Positions 9,568-18,962 of a stretch of 44,580 bases of DNA are shown here, in pieces. Within the stretch, counting starts at the first letter, position 1; each line of letters opens with the position of its first letter. The DNA comes from a bacterium (GTDB lineage: Bacteria > Planctomycetota > Planctomycetia > Pirellulales > Pirellulaceae). The position numbers were made by a program, and so were the translations under genes. The stretch covers positions 1 through 44,580 of the forward strand of contig JANSWS010000015.1 in NCBI GenBank assembly GCA_024743355.1. Reading direction: 5' to 3'. The notes beneath the pieces are model-generated. The model did not search any database, was not told the DNA's origin, and saw only the letters and a program-made list of their open reading frames with translations.

Positions 9568-11751
9568 CTAGAACAACATTTGAAACTGCGCCCTGAGGGC
9601 TGACACGGCATCCCGCAGGATCAGCCAGATAGCTGGAACACGCCCGCAGTCCAGGGTGGCGTGCACCACGGTGCCGTCCTCTCGCAACGGTAGCTTGGTC
9701 TCGTCAATGTCGGCGAGAGCCAGAATGCTTGCTCGGGTTGGATCGCCGATGTCAGGAAGGGCTTGTGTTGCTAGCTGGACCAGTTGCCCATCCAGCACCG
9801 TTTGAGGATGACTGGTCAAATGAAAACGTAGGCTGGGCAGCGACTTTGCGAGACCTGTGCTGGCGTCATCTTTCCCCACGAGCCCCATGCGTTTGTCAGG
9901 GATCGACAACTGAAGTTGCCACTTGCCTTGAGGTTCAAACACGGTCGTTAGCAGTTGTCCCTTGCTGACCGGTCGATGCAAGAATTGGTTGCGTATGTTC
10001 CAGGTAGCTACTTGGCCGGCAGAGTGCGCCACAATCTCAAGGCTGCGTTGCTGATTCTCAAGTATGGCCTGTTGTTGCTTATGATTGCGCTGACGCGTTT
10101 CCAGCTTCTGGATTTCAGCGTTGATCGCGTCATTTTCCTCGAGCGTGAGATTGGAGGCTCTGGCACGCAGGTTTTGCAGTTCGGAAAGCTGGTCATCCAG
10201 GGAGGCTATTTCACCTCGGATGTGATCCAATTGGCTTTCAAGCCCACTGCTGCGAAGCCGCATGAGAGGTTGCTTGGCTTCTACCCAGTCCCCCTCACGA
10301 ACCAGCACCTCTTGCACGATTGCATCCATGGGAGCGAAGTGCGCGGAGCGATCCACGGCCCGCAGCGTTCCGGTGACATGAATCCGTTGGGGTAATGGCG
10401 TCCATGCAGCCACCACAGCCAAGGTCAGTATCAGGCCGCGGATGATCCACTTGCTAGCGCCAGTAGATTTGTTGAGGGAGAAACTCCGTGCCACAGGGTT
10501 GTGGGAAGGAGCACGCCGACCATGCACCAACAGCGTGTCCAGAGTGGATGTGAACTCGCTCGCCAGTCGTTGGGCGTTGTCGTGGGATTTCCAGGGTATG
10601 GCTTCGGCGAGTGAATTTGAATCGGCCGTAACAGCCGCTAGGTACCAAGGATGGGATTCGCTGGCAGCGGAGACACTCAGAAGCTTTTCGCATTTTAACA
10701 GCTGACATACTCGCAGCAGTTCGGCTTGGTAAGCCGCAGTTCCGGTTCCGCCGTCTTGTCCACCTCCGTCTTTGGAGAATGGAGTAAGCCAGTGCAGACG
10801 CGAATCGTAAGAACGCTGCGCGGCAGGATTCGTAGCGAGTTCCTCAATGCATGCAGACTTGTTTGCACTTGCCAGCTTACACACCAGTTGCTGGGCGGCT
10901 TCCAGAACCTCGCTCCGCGCATCCGGCTCGGGTACTCCGCTATAAGCGGTAACACGCCAGGAAGCTGTGATGCGTTGCGTGGGGGAGCGGAGGATAAACA
11001 CAGGGTGCAAATCTAGTAGCTCGGACAGGCCGCACGCTGCTTGGTAGTCGCGGTCGGAGTGTCGGTCGGTGGTCGCAACGCGGACGAGCCAGGTTTGCAG
11101 TCGGCGTTGCTGTTGCAGTTCGCTGCTGACTTCACGCAGCCGCTGGCGACGGAAATAGTCCGACATGAGTTCCGCCATTTGGGCCACAAAGCGGAGATAG
11201 CCTCGTTGAGCGGCCGGACCTCCAGCTGAAGGCTGCACGACTTCGAGAACGTACTGAATCTGCTTCTCCAAACCGATTGGCACTAAGATGATGGCTTCGT
11301 CCAATGGATTGGCTGGGCGATCCGCATTGATGTGAACGGTTCTTGGTGGAACCAGGATCGGTTTGGCCTCCACCAGCGCACTTCGCAGAATGTCGCTGTG
11401 CTGATGGCTTGGATGCAAGTCGTCGTTCAGCAGTTCTTGTTGCAGGGTTTGGTGAGCGACCAAATGAAAGGGTGCTTGCTCGGATGTGCCTTGCGAAGGA
11501 CCGTCGATTCTCCATACGGCAGAGGCCGAAGCGCCCATTGCCAACTTCAAGCGAGGCAGGAAGCCCTCGAGAAACTTGGCTTGGGAGATTTCTGAAGCTG
11601 CCAGTCCGGCGATCTCGTTCGCAAGTGCTCGGATCTCAGACTTGGTCTGATGAACGAGTTTCGAGTCCAGTGATGTCGTACTGGATCCGGCACCCGAAAA
11701 GGCGAATGGACTGGCGATAGAATCAGTTACGGAAGCCGGAATGTCGCTCAC
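9568..11751 (-). CDS. GAF-domain-like protein with one TM segment and HlyD-like C-terminal adaptor domain (GTG start)
   Basis: N-terminal about 400 aa cytoplasmic with GAF-like segments (ILVPIGLEKQIQYVLEVVQ), TM WIIRGLILTLAVVAAWTPLPQRI, then HFAPMDAIVQEVLVREGDWVEAKQPLMRL and coiled coil. Confidence 0.8.
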   Translation of the reverse strand: MSDIPASVTDSIASPFAFSGAGSSTTSLDSKLVHQTKSEIRALANEIAGLAASEISQAKFLEGFLPRLKLAMGASASAVWRIDGPSQGTSEQAPFHLVAHQTLQQELLNDDLHPSHQHSDILRSALVEAKPILVPPRTVHINADRPANPLDEAIILVPIGLEKQIQYVLEVVQPSAGGPAAQRGYLRFVAQMAELMSDYFRRQRLREVSSELQQQRRLQTWLVRVATTDRHSDRDYQAACGLSELLDLHPVFILRSPTQRITASWRVTAYSGVPEPDARSEVLEAAQQLVCKLASANKSACIEELATNPAAQRSYDSRLHWLTPFSKDGGGQDGGTGTAAYQAELLRVCQLLKCEKLLSVSAASESHPWYLAAVTADSNSLAEAIPWKSHDNAQRLASEFTSTLDTLLVHGRRAPSHNPVARSFSLNKSTGASKWIIRGLILTLAVVAAWTPLPQRIHVTGTLRAVDRSAHFAPMDAIVQEVLVREGDWVEAKQPLMRLRSSGLESQLDHIRGEIASLDDQLSELQNLRARASNLTLEENDAINAEIQKLETRQRNHKQQQAILENQQRSLEIVAHSAGQVATWNIRNQFLHRPVSKGQLLTTVFEPQGKWQLQLSIPDKRMGLVGKDDASTGLAKSLPSLRFHLTSHPQTVLDGQLVQLATQALPDIGDPTRASILALADIDETKLPLREDGTVVHATLDCGRVPAIWLILRDAVSALRAQFQMLF

Positions 11752-11760
11752 AGTCTTGCA

Positions 11761-12321
11761 CTATGGTTGCCATTGTAGGCTGGGGACATCGCCACTATCG
11801 CTAAAGCTGGCGGTCGAGGCGGGAACGCTAGGGTTACCCACCGCTGGCGGGCTGTTAGCGACCGGGTTGCCGATCGCTGGCGCCCCAATGGGCGGTGGAG
11901 CCGAAGGCGTGGCAGAGTACGTGAAGCCCGAAGCATTGGCGGTGGCAGGTGCGCCGAACCCGGCATTAGCTCCGGAGGAAAAGCCGGCTGGGGCAGCGGT
12001 AACCGGAGGCATGCCACCGGTGGTCGCTGAGTAGCCCGCTGGCTGGACACTGTTTGCAAACCCGTTCTCGGCAGGCAAGCTGCCATTGGCCGCCGATGCT
12101 GGATTGGCAGCTACGGGGGCTGAGCCTTGGTAAACCTGGGAGACATTCCCGCCTGTGTTGTTGTAGTAACTCGACGGAACCTGGTAACTGCCCGTGGCCG
12201 GAGGCGGCACACGGGATGTGCTCTGGAACGGATAAGCGCCACCCGACCAAGAATGACAGCCGACGAACAAAGTGGCTGCAAGTGATCCGGCAAGCAGCTG
12301 TGAGTAGCTTAGAGATCTCAC
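11761..12321 (-). CDS. Small Ala/Pro/Ser-rich lipoprotein (GTG start)
   Basis: SD AGGAGG (complement 12332..12337) 10 nt before GTG; VRSLSYSQLLAGSLAATLFVGC lipobox; low-complexity body. First gene of a tight operon with the three downstream HlyD/M50 genes. Confidence 0.7.
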   Translation of the reverse strand: MRSLSYSQLLAGSLAATLFVGCHSWSGGAYPFQSTSRVPPPATGSYQVPSSYYNNTGGNVSQVYQGSAPVAANPASAANGSLPAENGFANSVQPAGYSATTGGMPPVTAAPAGFSSGANAGFGAPATANASGFTYSATPSAPPPIGAPAIGNPVANSPPAVGNPSVPASTASFSDSGDVPSLQWQP

Positions 12322-12565
12322 GATACCAATTCCTCCTAGATAACCGACGATTCGCAAACGTAGTTACAGATTTTCGGGAGTCATTCCCAGAGCAATTGCG
12401 TTGCTAGCATGCTTCTGAGCTGCATCTTTGCCCATCCCGAGGAATCGGAACTACCGCGGGTGCCCCCAGTCCGTTGCTCGTTGGAGTTTGGAATCGGATA
12501 TACTGTGCAGGAAGGACTTTGCGAACTTTCTGTTGTTGGCCTGAACCTTTCATCCTGACTGCCTT

Positions 12566-14260
12566 ATGTTCGACTTAGCTGGATTCGAATGTTGGAGCTT
12601 GCCACGCAAGGCATCTCTTTTGGGCTTTCTCCCGGAGTTTTGCCGGAGCCATTCGCGTTTTTTGGTTGGGCGTCGGTCGCAGGCATGGTCGGGTGTGGTT
12701 TGCGCTATGTGGCTGTGTATCACCTGGTGCGGGTTGGCTGCACCGCTCGCTGCCCAGAATGTAACCTCCGGCACGCAGCAAATGAGTGCGCGGATTGACG
12801 AACTACTTGAAAGCCGGCTGGCTGAGCTGGGATGGCAGGCTGCCGGGAGTTGCTCGGATGCCGCATTTGTGCGTCGTGCCCATTTGGATTTGACGGGTTG
12901 GCCCCCCAGTGCGGCGGAAGCACTTGATTTTGTGCAAGACACATCGCCGGATAAACACGAGCAGTTGATCGACCGGCTATTGGAGAGTCCGCTATGTGCA
13001 GCGCACCTGTCCAGCCAATGGTCGGCTTGGATGCTTCCCGAAGACAATACCGCGTTGCCGGGTCTAGGAAGCGACGGATTGCAGAGCTGGTTGCGTAGCC
13101 GCTTTGCGGAGAACCTTCGCTATGACCGGCTGGTGGCGGATCTGCTGGTTGCTAGCGGTCCGGTGCAAGCTGGACCTACCGAGTTCTTCGTAGCCTTGGA
13201 AGGTAAGCCCGAAAAGATTGCGGCCAAGACCGCGCGTGTCTTTATGGGCGTTCAACTGGATTGCGCGGAATGCCACGATCATCCTTTCGATGAATGGTCG
13301 CAGCGTGAGTTCTGGAGTTTTGCCGCCTACTTCGCCCAGCTGTCCGCCTCCGGTGAGCAGGCGATGATGGGCCGCGGTGAAGTCACGGATGTCGATAGCG
13401 GCGATGTGATGCTGCCGGGCACCGACGAAGTCGTGCCTCCCCAACCGCTGGTGAAGACCGGGCAGAGTGGACTTGGCCGCGGCACGCGGCGCCAGCAATT
13501 GACGCTGTGGTTGACGGCACCAGAAAACCCCTTCCTTGCCAGAGCCGCAGTCAATCGAGTTTGGGCCCTGCTCTTCGGCCGCGGGCTCATCGAGCCGATC
13601 GATGACATGCGAAGCCTGGAAATGGCATCCCATCCACAGCTGTTGAAGGAACTCAGTGAGTATTTTGCGGCGGAGGGTTACGACTTGAGAAAGCTGATGG
13701 CGGTCATGGCGAAAACAAAGGCCTATCGTCGTAGCAGCTTGCATCTGAGTGGAACGCCGCCCGAGGACGCTTATGCAGTGATGGCCGCCAAGCCACTCAC
13801 GGAATTGCAGCTGAGCCATTCCATCTCCAAGGTAGCCCGTGAGATTGTCGGTGGTGAAAATGCCGCCGCAGAAGCGGCATTGGCGAATCAATTAGGCAAG
13901 TTGCGAGGCGATGCGAGCGAAGCCAAGCTGGGGATGGTTTCCGCTTTGGTGACCTTGCACGGCGATACGTTTGACCAAGTTTCGCGTGAAGGAACGAGCC
14001 GTCTGCTCAAGGCCCTGGAAGCGCCTTATTTTGATCAACGGAAGCAATTTCGGTGGCTGTTTTTGGCCACGCTCAATCGCGTACCTTCGCGCGAAGAAGA
14101 GGCGGCGTTTTCCGCGTTGTTTGATGGAACAGTTTCCGGAGCGGACGGAGCTGATGTCGTGTCGGAAAGCCAAACGCAAATCGGGCCATCAAAGGTCCCT
14201 TGGCAATCCGATCTTTTGTGGGCGCTGATCAACTCAACGGAATTCGCCATGACACCCTAA
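12566..14260 (+). CDS. DUF1549/DUF1553 domain-containing exported protein
   Basis: FVRRAHLDLTGWPPSAAEALDFVQD; FMGVQLDCAECHDHPFDEWSQREFW; ENPFLARAAVNRVWALLFGRGLIEPIDDMR. Confidence 0.92.
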   Translation: MFDLAGFECWSLPRKASLLGFLPEFCRSHSRFLVGRRSQAWSGVVCAMWLCITWCGLAAPLAAQNVTSGTQQMSARIDELLESRLAELGWQAAGSCSDAAFVRRAHLDLTGWPPSAAEALDFVQDTSPDKHEQLIDRLLESPLCAAHLSSQWSAWMLPEDNTALPGLGSDGLQSWLRSRFAENLRYDRLVADLLVASGPVQAGPTEFFVALEGKPEKIAAKTARVFMGVQLDCAECHDHPFDEWSQREFWSFAAYFAQLSASGEQAMMGRGEVTDVDSGDVMLPGTDEVVPPQPLVKTGQSGLGRGTRRQQLTLWLTAPENPFLARAAVNRVWALLFGRGLIEPIDDMRSLEMASHPQLLKELSEYFAAEGYDLRKLMAVMAKTKAYRRSSLHLSGTPPEDAYAVMAAKPLTELQLSHSISKVAREIVGGENAAAEAALANQLGKLRGDASEAKLGMVSALVTLHGDTFDQVSREGTSRLLKALEAPYFDQRKQFRWLFLATLNRVPSREEEAAFSALFDGTVSGADGADVVSESQTQIGPSKVPWQSDLLWALINSTEFAMTP

Positions 14261-14358
14261 TTGGACAGCGCCACTTTCGATCAAGCTATTCCAAGTCGTA
14301 TGTTGTTCGCGGCTGTCCTGATGGTTGTTCGCCAAGTCAGGTCGCCAAGGAGAGTGGG

Positions 14359-16419
14359 ATGCAACGGTTTTTCAGGTGGAACTTGCGAGCAGCTCATGCC
14401 GCGAAGGCAAGCCTGAAAGCGAATCTACCGAGCGGGGCTGCGCATGTCGCGGGGCCGCGGGAGCTGGTCAGGGCTTGTCCCGATGGGGACTTCGTTACCA
14501 TCCCGCTCTGGAAACGCGGGTCGGTAGCGATCGTGTTGACTTGTCTCGGTGCGCTGTGCATGGCCGGATGCAAGCCGAGCGTGGCTCCGGCCAAGCGGCA
14601 AAGTCCCAAAGTGGCTGTGAACTCGGCGGGGGAAGCGAAGGCCGAGTCTGCATCCCAGGCAGAGGGCGATGGTCAAGTCCGAGAGTTTCCAGTGGGAGAT
14701 CTGCCAACGGACGGAAATGAGCCTGCTCCGCATGCGGCGGAAAGCGAGCAGGGCTGGATCGACGCGGAAGCGTTTCAGGGTCGAGCATGGACAACACGCA
14801 GACTGGCTGCGTTGTCGCCCACTGGGCCCATCATGCTTGATCTTTCCGTGGCGGTGGGCGAACTTGATTTAGAGGCTGCCTCGGAGGCCTTGGTCGAACA
14901 GGTGGCCGACTCGCTGCGCACGGACTTGCAAGTTGATGAGCAAAATTCAAAGACGGGCTTCCTCCCCATGGAATGGCAAGCACTGCTGCAATTGCCGTTA
15001 ATCCAATCCGGCTGGCTCGGAAATCTTGTTCCAGATAACGAGCAAGAAAGTCAGCTGATCGCCATGTATGACACCAACCGCGATCAAAAGGTCGATCGGG
15101 AAGAATTCGCCGCATTTCTCTCGCGGGGGCTTTCTCGCAACGCTGAATTGCAGATCTCAGACATCGGTGAAGAGCCTGGTCCGCCCGCCAGTAAATCGCC
15201 CTGGGGCCGCTTGGATTCTAACAATGACTACTCACTGGATGCCAGCGAGCAAGCTGCAGTAACAGTCCTTCTCAGCAGTTACGATTTCAATGGTGATGGT
15301 ACCGTTTCCCTGCTGGAGGCGGATGAAAGTCTTCCCATGCAAGAATCCATGGGTATGCGGGGAAGTTCATTGCTGGACACGAATACGCTTTCCGCAGCCA
15401 GTGCCGAATTGCAATCCGAAGCATCGGAGATCCAGAACCGAGCTGCTCGAGAATTCGCCCGTGACTTGTTGGAGCATTACACTTTTTTGAGTGGTATTCC
15501 CCGCGAACAGTGGCGCGACTGGAGCCAGCCCCGTTGGGCAATTGTGGATGCTAATCAAGACGATATGTTGACGATTGGGGAGTTGGAGTCTGTCCACACC
15601 TTGGAAGCCGATGCGGATATCGTCCTGCAGTTTCCTTCCCTTGGAGAAGAGCCCAGCAAGTCGCCCGCCTTCGACAGCAGTGCCAGACTGCTTAGGAAGA
15701 AGTCTGGGCAGGAGAACGGCCAGCAGTCGGGCAGTCACCCTGGCTCTGCGGAGCAGAGCTGGTTTCTCCATGCAGCCGGCGCCCGTCTGGATTTGCAGCG
15801 AGTGATCGTGGATCTTGAGATCGAAGATGCGTTTGCGCCCTCCGTTCGTAGTCTGCTCCAACAGCGTCTCAACATGGCTTTGAAGGATTCCCAACTGCGA
15901 GCCTTCGCCTTGGCCCAATTGCAGCTCAAAGAAGGGGCCTTCGAACTGCTGGATGAAAATCAGGACGCGGTTCTGGACGATGTCGAATTCGAACGTGCCT
16001 GGGCTTGGTTGGCCTCGAGGCAAGGTGGACGCTTGATGGTGCGCTGGATGACGGCCTCCCGGCCCTGGTTCCGGCTGCTTGACCAGAACGGTGACGGTCG
16101 CATGGATGCCAGGGAAATCCAGCAGGCGGAGCAGCGGCTTGCCGCTTTGGACGCCGACGAGGATGGCCTGCTAACGCCTAATGAGCTGCCCTTAGTCATC
16201 AAGCTGCAGCTCGTTCGCAGTGACGATCGACTCGCGCAACTCCTGCTGGCGGGCCGCGGCACAGTGGCAGCATCCGCCGCGGAACTCGATTGGTTTGCAG
16301 CCATGGACAGCAACGATGATGGATTTGTGGACCGCAATGAGTTCCTAGGTGACGGGGATGATTTTGACAGCCGTGACAGCAACAAAGACGGATTTCTTAC
16401 CCGCCAGGAGGTTTACTAG
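14359..16419 (+). CDS. Multi-EF-hand lipoprotein
   Basis: SD AAGGAG then ATG; lipobox LCMAGC; EF-hand-like loops DTNRDQKVDREEF, DSNNDYSLDASE, DFNGDGTVSLLE, DANQDDMLTIGE, DENQDAVLDDVEFE, DQNGDGRMDAREI, DADEDGLLTPNEL, DSNDDGFVDRNEF, DSNKDGFLTRQE. Confidence 0.9.
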   Translation: MQRFFRWNLRAAHAAKASLKANLPSGAAHVAGPRELVRACPDGDFVTIPLWKRGSVAIVLTCLGALCMAGCKPSVAPAKRQSPKVAVNSAGEAKAESASQAEGDGQVREFPVGDLPTDGNEPAPHAAESEQGWIDAEAFQGRAWTTRRLAALSPTGPIMLDLSVAVGELDLEAASEALVEQVADSLRTDLQVDEQNSKTGFLPMEWQALLQLPLIQSGWLGNLVPDNEQESQLIAMYDTNRDQKVDREEFAAFLSRGLSRNAELQISDIGEEPGPPASKSPWGRLDSNNDYSLDASEQAAVTVLLSSYDFNGDGTVSLLEADESLPMQESMGMRGSSLLDTNTLSAASAELQSEASEIQNRAAREFARDLLEHYTFLSGIPREQWRDWSQPRWAIVDANQDDMLTIGELESVHTLEADADIVLQFPSLGEEPSKSPAFDSSARLLRKKSGQENGQQSGSHPGSAEQSWFLHAAGARLDLQRVIVDLEIEDAFAPSVRSLLQQRLNMALKDSQLRAFALAQLQLKEGAFELLDENQDAVLDDVEFERAWAWLASRQGGRLMVRWMTASRPWFRLLDQNGDGRMDAREIQQAEQRLAALDADEDGLLTPNELPLVIKLQLVRSDDRLAQLLLAGRGTVAASAAELDWFAAMDSNDDGFVDRNEFLGDGDDFDSRDSNKDGFLTRQEVY

Positions 16420-16714
16420 ACCTGCAAATAGTACTACATTAGCTGTAAGAGCAGCCCTTTTTGGTAGTGGGCAAACCACCTGTCAGCAACTCGCGGTGAT
16501 TTCTGGGGCGATTTTTGAGGGGCATGCTCCTCAACACGTTTCCCCCGTTGGAGTTGGCTGTGCACTTCAAAAGAAACCGGCGAACATCGCTTTCGAAACG
16601 GGGTTCGGCTGGATCGTAAGGCTTGCGTGGATTGGCTAATTCGCGAGTGGTTGCTGGCGGCGGCTGCACTTTGAACTGTATTTAGCGGTACTCTGATTTA
16701 GCTTGGGTCTTTTC

Positions 16715-17347
16715 ATGGCAGTTTCTCTGTTGGTGGCAGATGATCACCAGGTCGTCCGCTTAGGGCTTAAGAATGTTCTGCGAGACACAAATTTTGAGGT
16801 GACGGCTGAGGCTACGACTGGGGAGGAGGTTCTGCAGAAGGTTGCGGAGAATCCCCCGGACATTGTCTTGCTGGATGTTCGAATGCCCGGTGGAGATGGT
16901 TTACACGTGCTTGGTCGCCTCAAGCTCGATCATCCGCATCTCCCCGTGGTTCTGTTTTCCACTTATGACAATCCAACCTATGTGGCTCGAGCGGTAGCCC
17001 TGGGCGCTTCCGGATATGTGCTCAAGAGTGATTCTCGGGAACGCTTGGTGGAAGCTCTGGAGATGGCAATTCGTGGTGAATCCGCCTGGACTCGCGAAGA
17101 ATTGCGTCGCGTCACGGGAGCTCTGGCCACGCCTCGGGTTGTCTCGGATGTCGAAGTTCCCCTGACGCAACGCGAGAGTGAAGTTCTCCGTCAATTGGCC
17201 AATGGTTTGACCAATAAGGAGATCGCTTTGGCTTTAGGGATCAGCTACGAAACCGTGAAAGAGCATGTGCAGCACATTCTGCGGAAAATCGGAGTGTCGG
17301 ATCGCACTCAGGCCGCTGTTTGGGCCGTGCGAAAAGGGTTAGTCTAA
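16715..17347 (+). CDS. NarL/FixJ-family response regulator (REC + LuxR HTH)
   Basis: LLVADDHQVVRLGLKNVL; PDIVLLDVRMPGGDG; C-terminal LTQRESEVLRQLANGLTNKEIALALGISYETVKEHVQHILRKIGVSDRTQAA. Confidence 0.95.
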   Translation: MAVSLLVADDHQVVRLGLKNVLRDTNFEVTAEATTGEEVLQKVAENPPDIVLLDVRMPGGDGLHVLGRLKLDHPHLPVVLFSTYDNPTYVARAVALGASGYVLKSDSRERLVEALEMAIRGESAWTREELRRVTGALATPRVVSDVEVPLTQRESEVLRQLANGLTNKEIALALGISYETVKEHVQHILRKIGVSDRTQAAVWAVRKGLV

Positions 17348-17526
17348 GGATAGCGGGTGTTGTAGATCGTGGCTTCAGTGCATGGCTTTATGCAGGCCCT
17401 GCGGGAGAACGGAGTTAGCCGCTGCACAGCCCGTTTCGGTCACGATCACATGGCTCCACTCTTCAAGCACAAGAATCAAGCGCCGGCGCTATCGGGCCGG
17501 CTTTCATTAGAAAGAGATGCTTCGCC

Positions 17527-18900
17527 GTGGCAAATCCTTCGGACATCACCGTCAGAGAAGCCGTCAATTCGAATCGTTCCTTTGTTTATCGCCAGCCTAT
17601 GAAGTTTGGCGGTCGCGTTGTCGAGGACGTTTGCGTGTTGCGGACGGAAGTGACGGTAACGCGCGCCGGGACTAAAAAGAAGCACAAGGGCATTGGTGAA
17701 ATGACGATGGGAAATGCCTGGGCTTGGCCCAGCCGCATTCCCGGCAAGATCACGCTCAAGCTAATGCTGGAATTGGCAGATCGATTGGTCGCCCGAGTAC
17801 AAGGGGCAGGTTTGGGCGGCGATCCACTGCAGATCAGCCGTCAAATTGCCGAGCTGCGCGAAAGCGTGACCCAGGAGATGGTAGCGGAGTTCAAGATTGC
17901 CGAGTCCATTCCAAAGTTGGCCGCAATGGTCGCTTCGAGTCCTCTGGACGCAGCAATTCACGATGCCTACGGTCGCGCGTTGGGCGTGAACAGTTTCCAG
18001 TGCATGACGGCTGACTATCTGAACGAGGACTTAGGGGCTTATCTGGGCAGTGAGTTTAGCGGCAAATACCCGGGGGACTACCTTTCTTCGGCGCCGAAAT
18101 CGACGATGCCACTGTATCACTTGGTGGGTGCTTTGGATCCATTGAGTAGCGCGGATATTTCACAGAGATTAAACGATGGCTATCCGGAGACTTTGGAGGA
18201 GTGGTTGCAGACGGATGGCATCAGTCATCTGAAGATTAAGCTGGCTGGCAACAACATCGATTGGGATGTCGGCCGCATCGTTGAGGTGACCCGCATTTGC
18301 GAGTCCGTTGCTTCGGAACGCAATTGGAAGCTATCCTTCGACTTCAATGAACAGTGTCCTAACGAGGATTACGTGCTCGATTTGCTGGAACGCATTGAGC
18401 GGTTGAGCCGACCCTCGTTTGATCGTCTCCAGTACATCGAGCAGCCCACACCACGAGATCTGACGCAGCGAACTGAGATGACGGTGCATCGCATCGCCCG
18501 CTTGAGACCGGTGGTGATTGACGAATCTTTGACCGGCCCAGAGAGTTTGAAACTGGCACGGCAACGCGGCTATACGGGAATCGCCTTAAAGGCTTGCAAA
18601 GGCCAATCGGAAAGTTTGATCATGGCGGCCGCAGGTGCCGAGTACAAAATGTTTACTTGCGTGCAGGATCTGACCTGCATCGGCGGTTCGTTTCTGCACT
18701 CGGCAGCCATCGCAGGTCATATTCCGACCGTGTCGGCCATCGAAGGCAATGGCAGGCAGTATTGCCCCGCGGGCAATGAAGCCTATATGAAGCAGTATGC
18801 ACCGATGTTTCGCGTGCGGTACGGAACGGTTCCTACGGAATTATTGGATGGGCCCGGGTTGGGCTTCGAATGGAAGCCATTGGGCAGCGATGAAAGCTAA
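17527..18900 (+). CDS. Enolase-superfamily protein (mandelate racemase / muconate lactonizing enzyme-like), GTG start
   Basis: SHLKIKLAGNN..., LSFDFNEQCPNEDYVLDLLERI, YIEQPT, VVIDESLTGPESLKLARQRGYTGIALKACKGQSES. Confidence 0.88.
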   Translation: MANPSDITVREAVNSNRSFVYRQPMKFGGRVVEDVCVLRTEVTVTRAGTKKKHKGIGEMTMGNAWAWPSRIPGKITLKLMLELADRLVARVQGAGLGGDPLQISRQIAELRESVTQEMVAEFKIAESIPKLAAMVASSPLDAAIHDAYGRALGVNSFQCMTADYLNEDLGAYLGSEFSGKYPGDYLSSAPKSTMPLYHLVGALDPLSSADISQRLNDGYPETLEEWLQTDGISHLKIKLAGNNIDWDVGRIVEVTRICESVASERNWKLSFDFNEQCPNEDYVLDLLERIERLSRPSFDRLQYIEQPTPRDLTQRTEMTVHRIARLRPVVIDESLTGPESLKLARQRGYTGIALKACKGQSESLIMAAAGAEYKMFTCVQDLTCIGGSFLHSAAIAGHIPTVSAIEGNGRQYCPAGNEAYMKQYAPMFRVRYGTVPTELLDGPGLGFEWKPLGSDES

Positions 18901-18903
18901 AAA

Positions 18904-18962
18904 GTGCTCCTGTTCCCATCGGCGGAACCTGGAGCACCCGAGCATGCAAGGAGGTTCCCATG
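18904..18962 (+). promoter_or_regulatory. Intercistronic hairpin with possible SD-sequestering alternative pairing
   Basis: GTGCTCC-t-GTTCC-catcggc-GGAAC-ct-GGAGCAC (18904..18937); SD AAGGAGG 18948..18954; AGGTTCC 18952..18958 is complementary to GGAACCT 18924..18930. Confidence 0.5.

Noticed and set aside
12550-13047. 165-aa complement ORF at the start of the DUF1549 gene
   Set aside because: Low-complexity Ser/Ala-rich shadow reading; no support.
13064-13891. 275-aa complement ORF opposite DUF1549/DUF1553 gene
   Set aside because: Shadow ORF; sense strand has unmistakable DUF1549/1553 motifs.
17479-17490. Perfect 12-nt palindrome AGCGCCGGCGCT upstream of the enolase-family gene
   Set aside because: A 12-nt palindrome is expected about ten times by chance in a window this size; no additional evidence for an operator.
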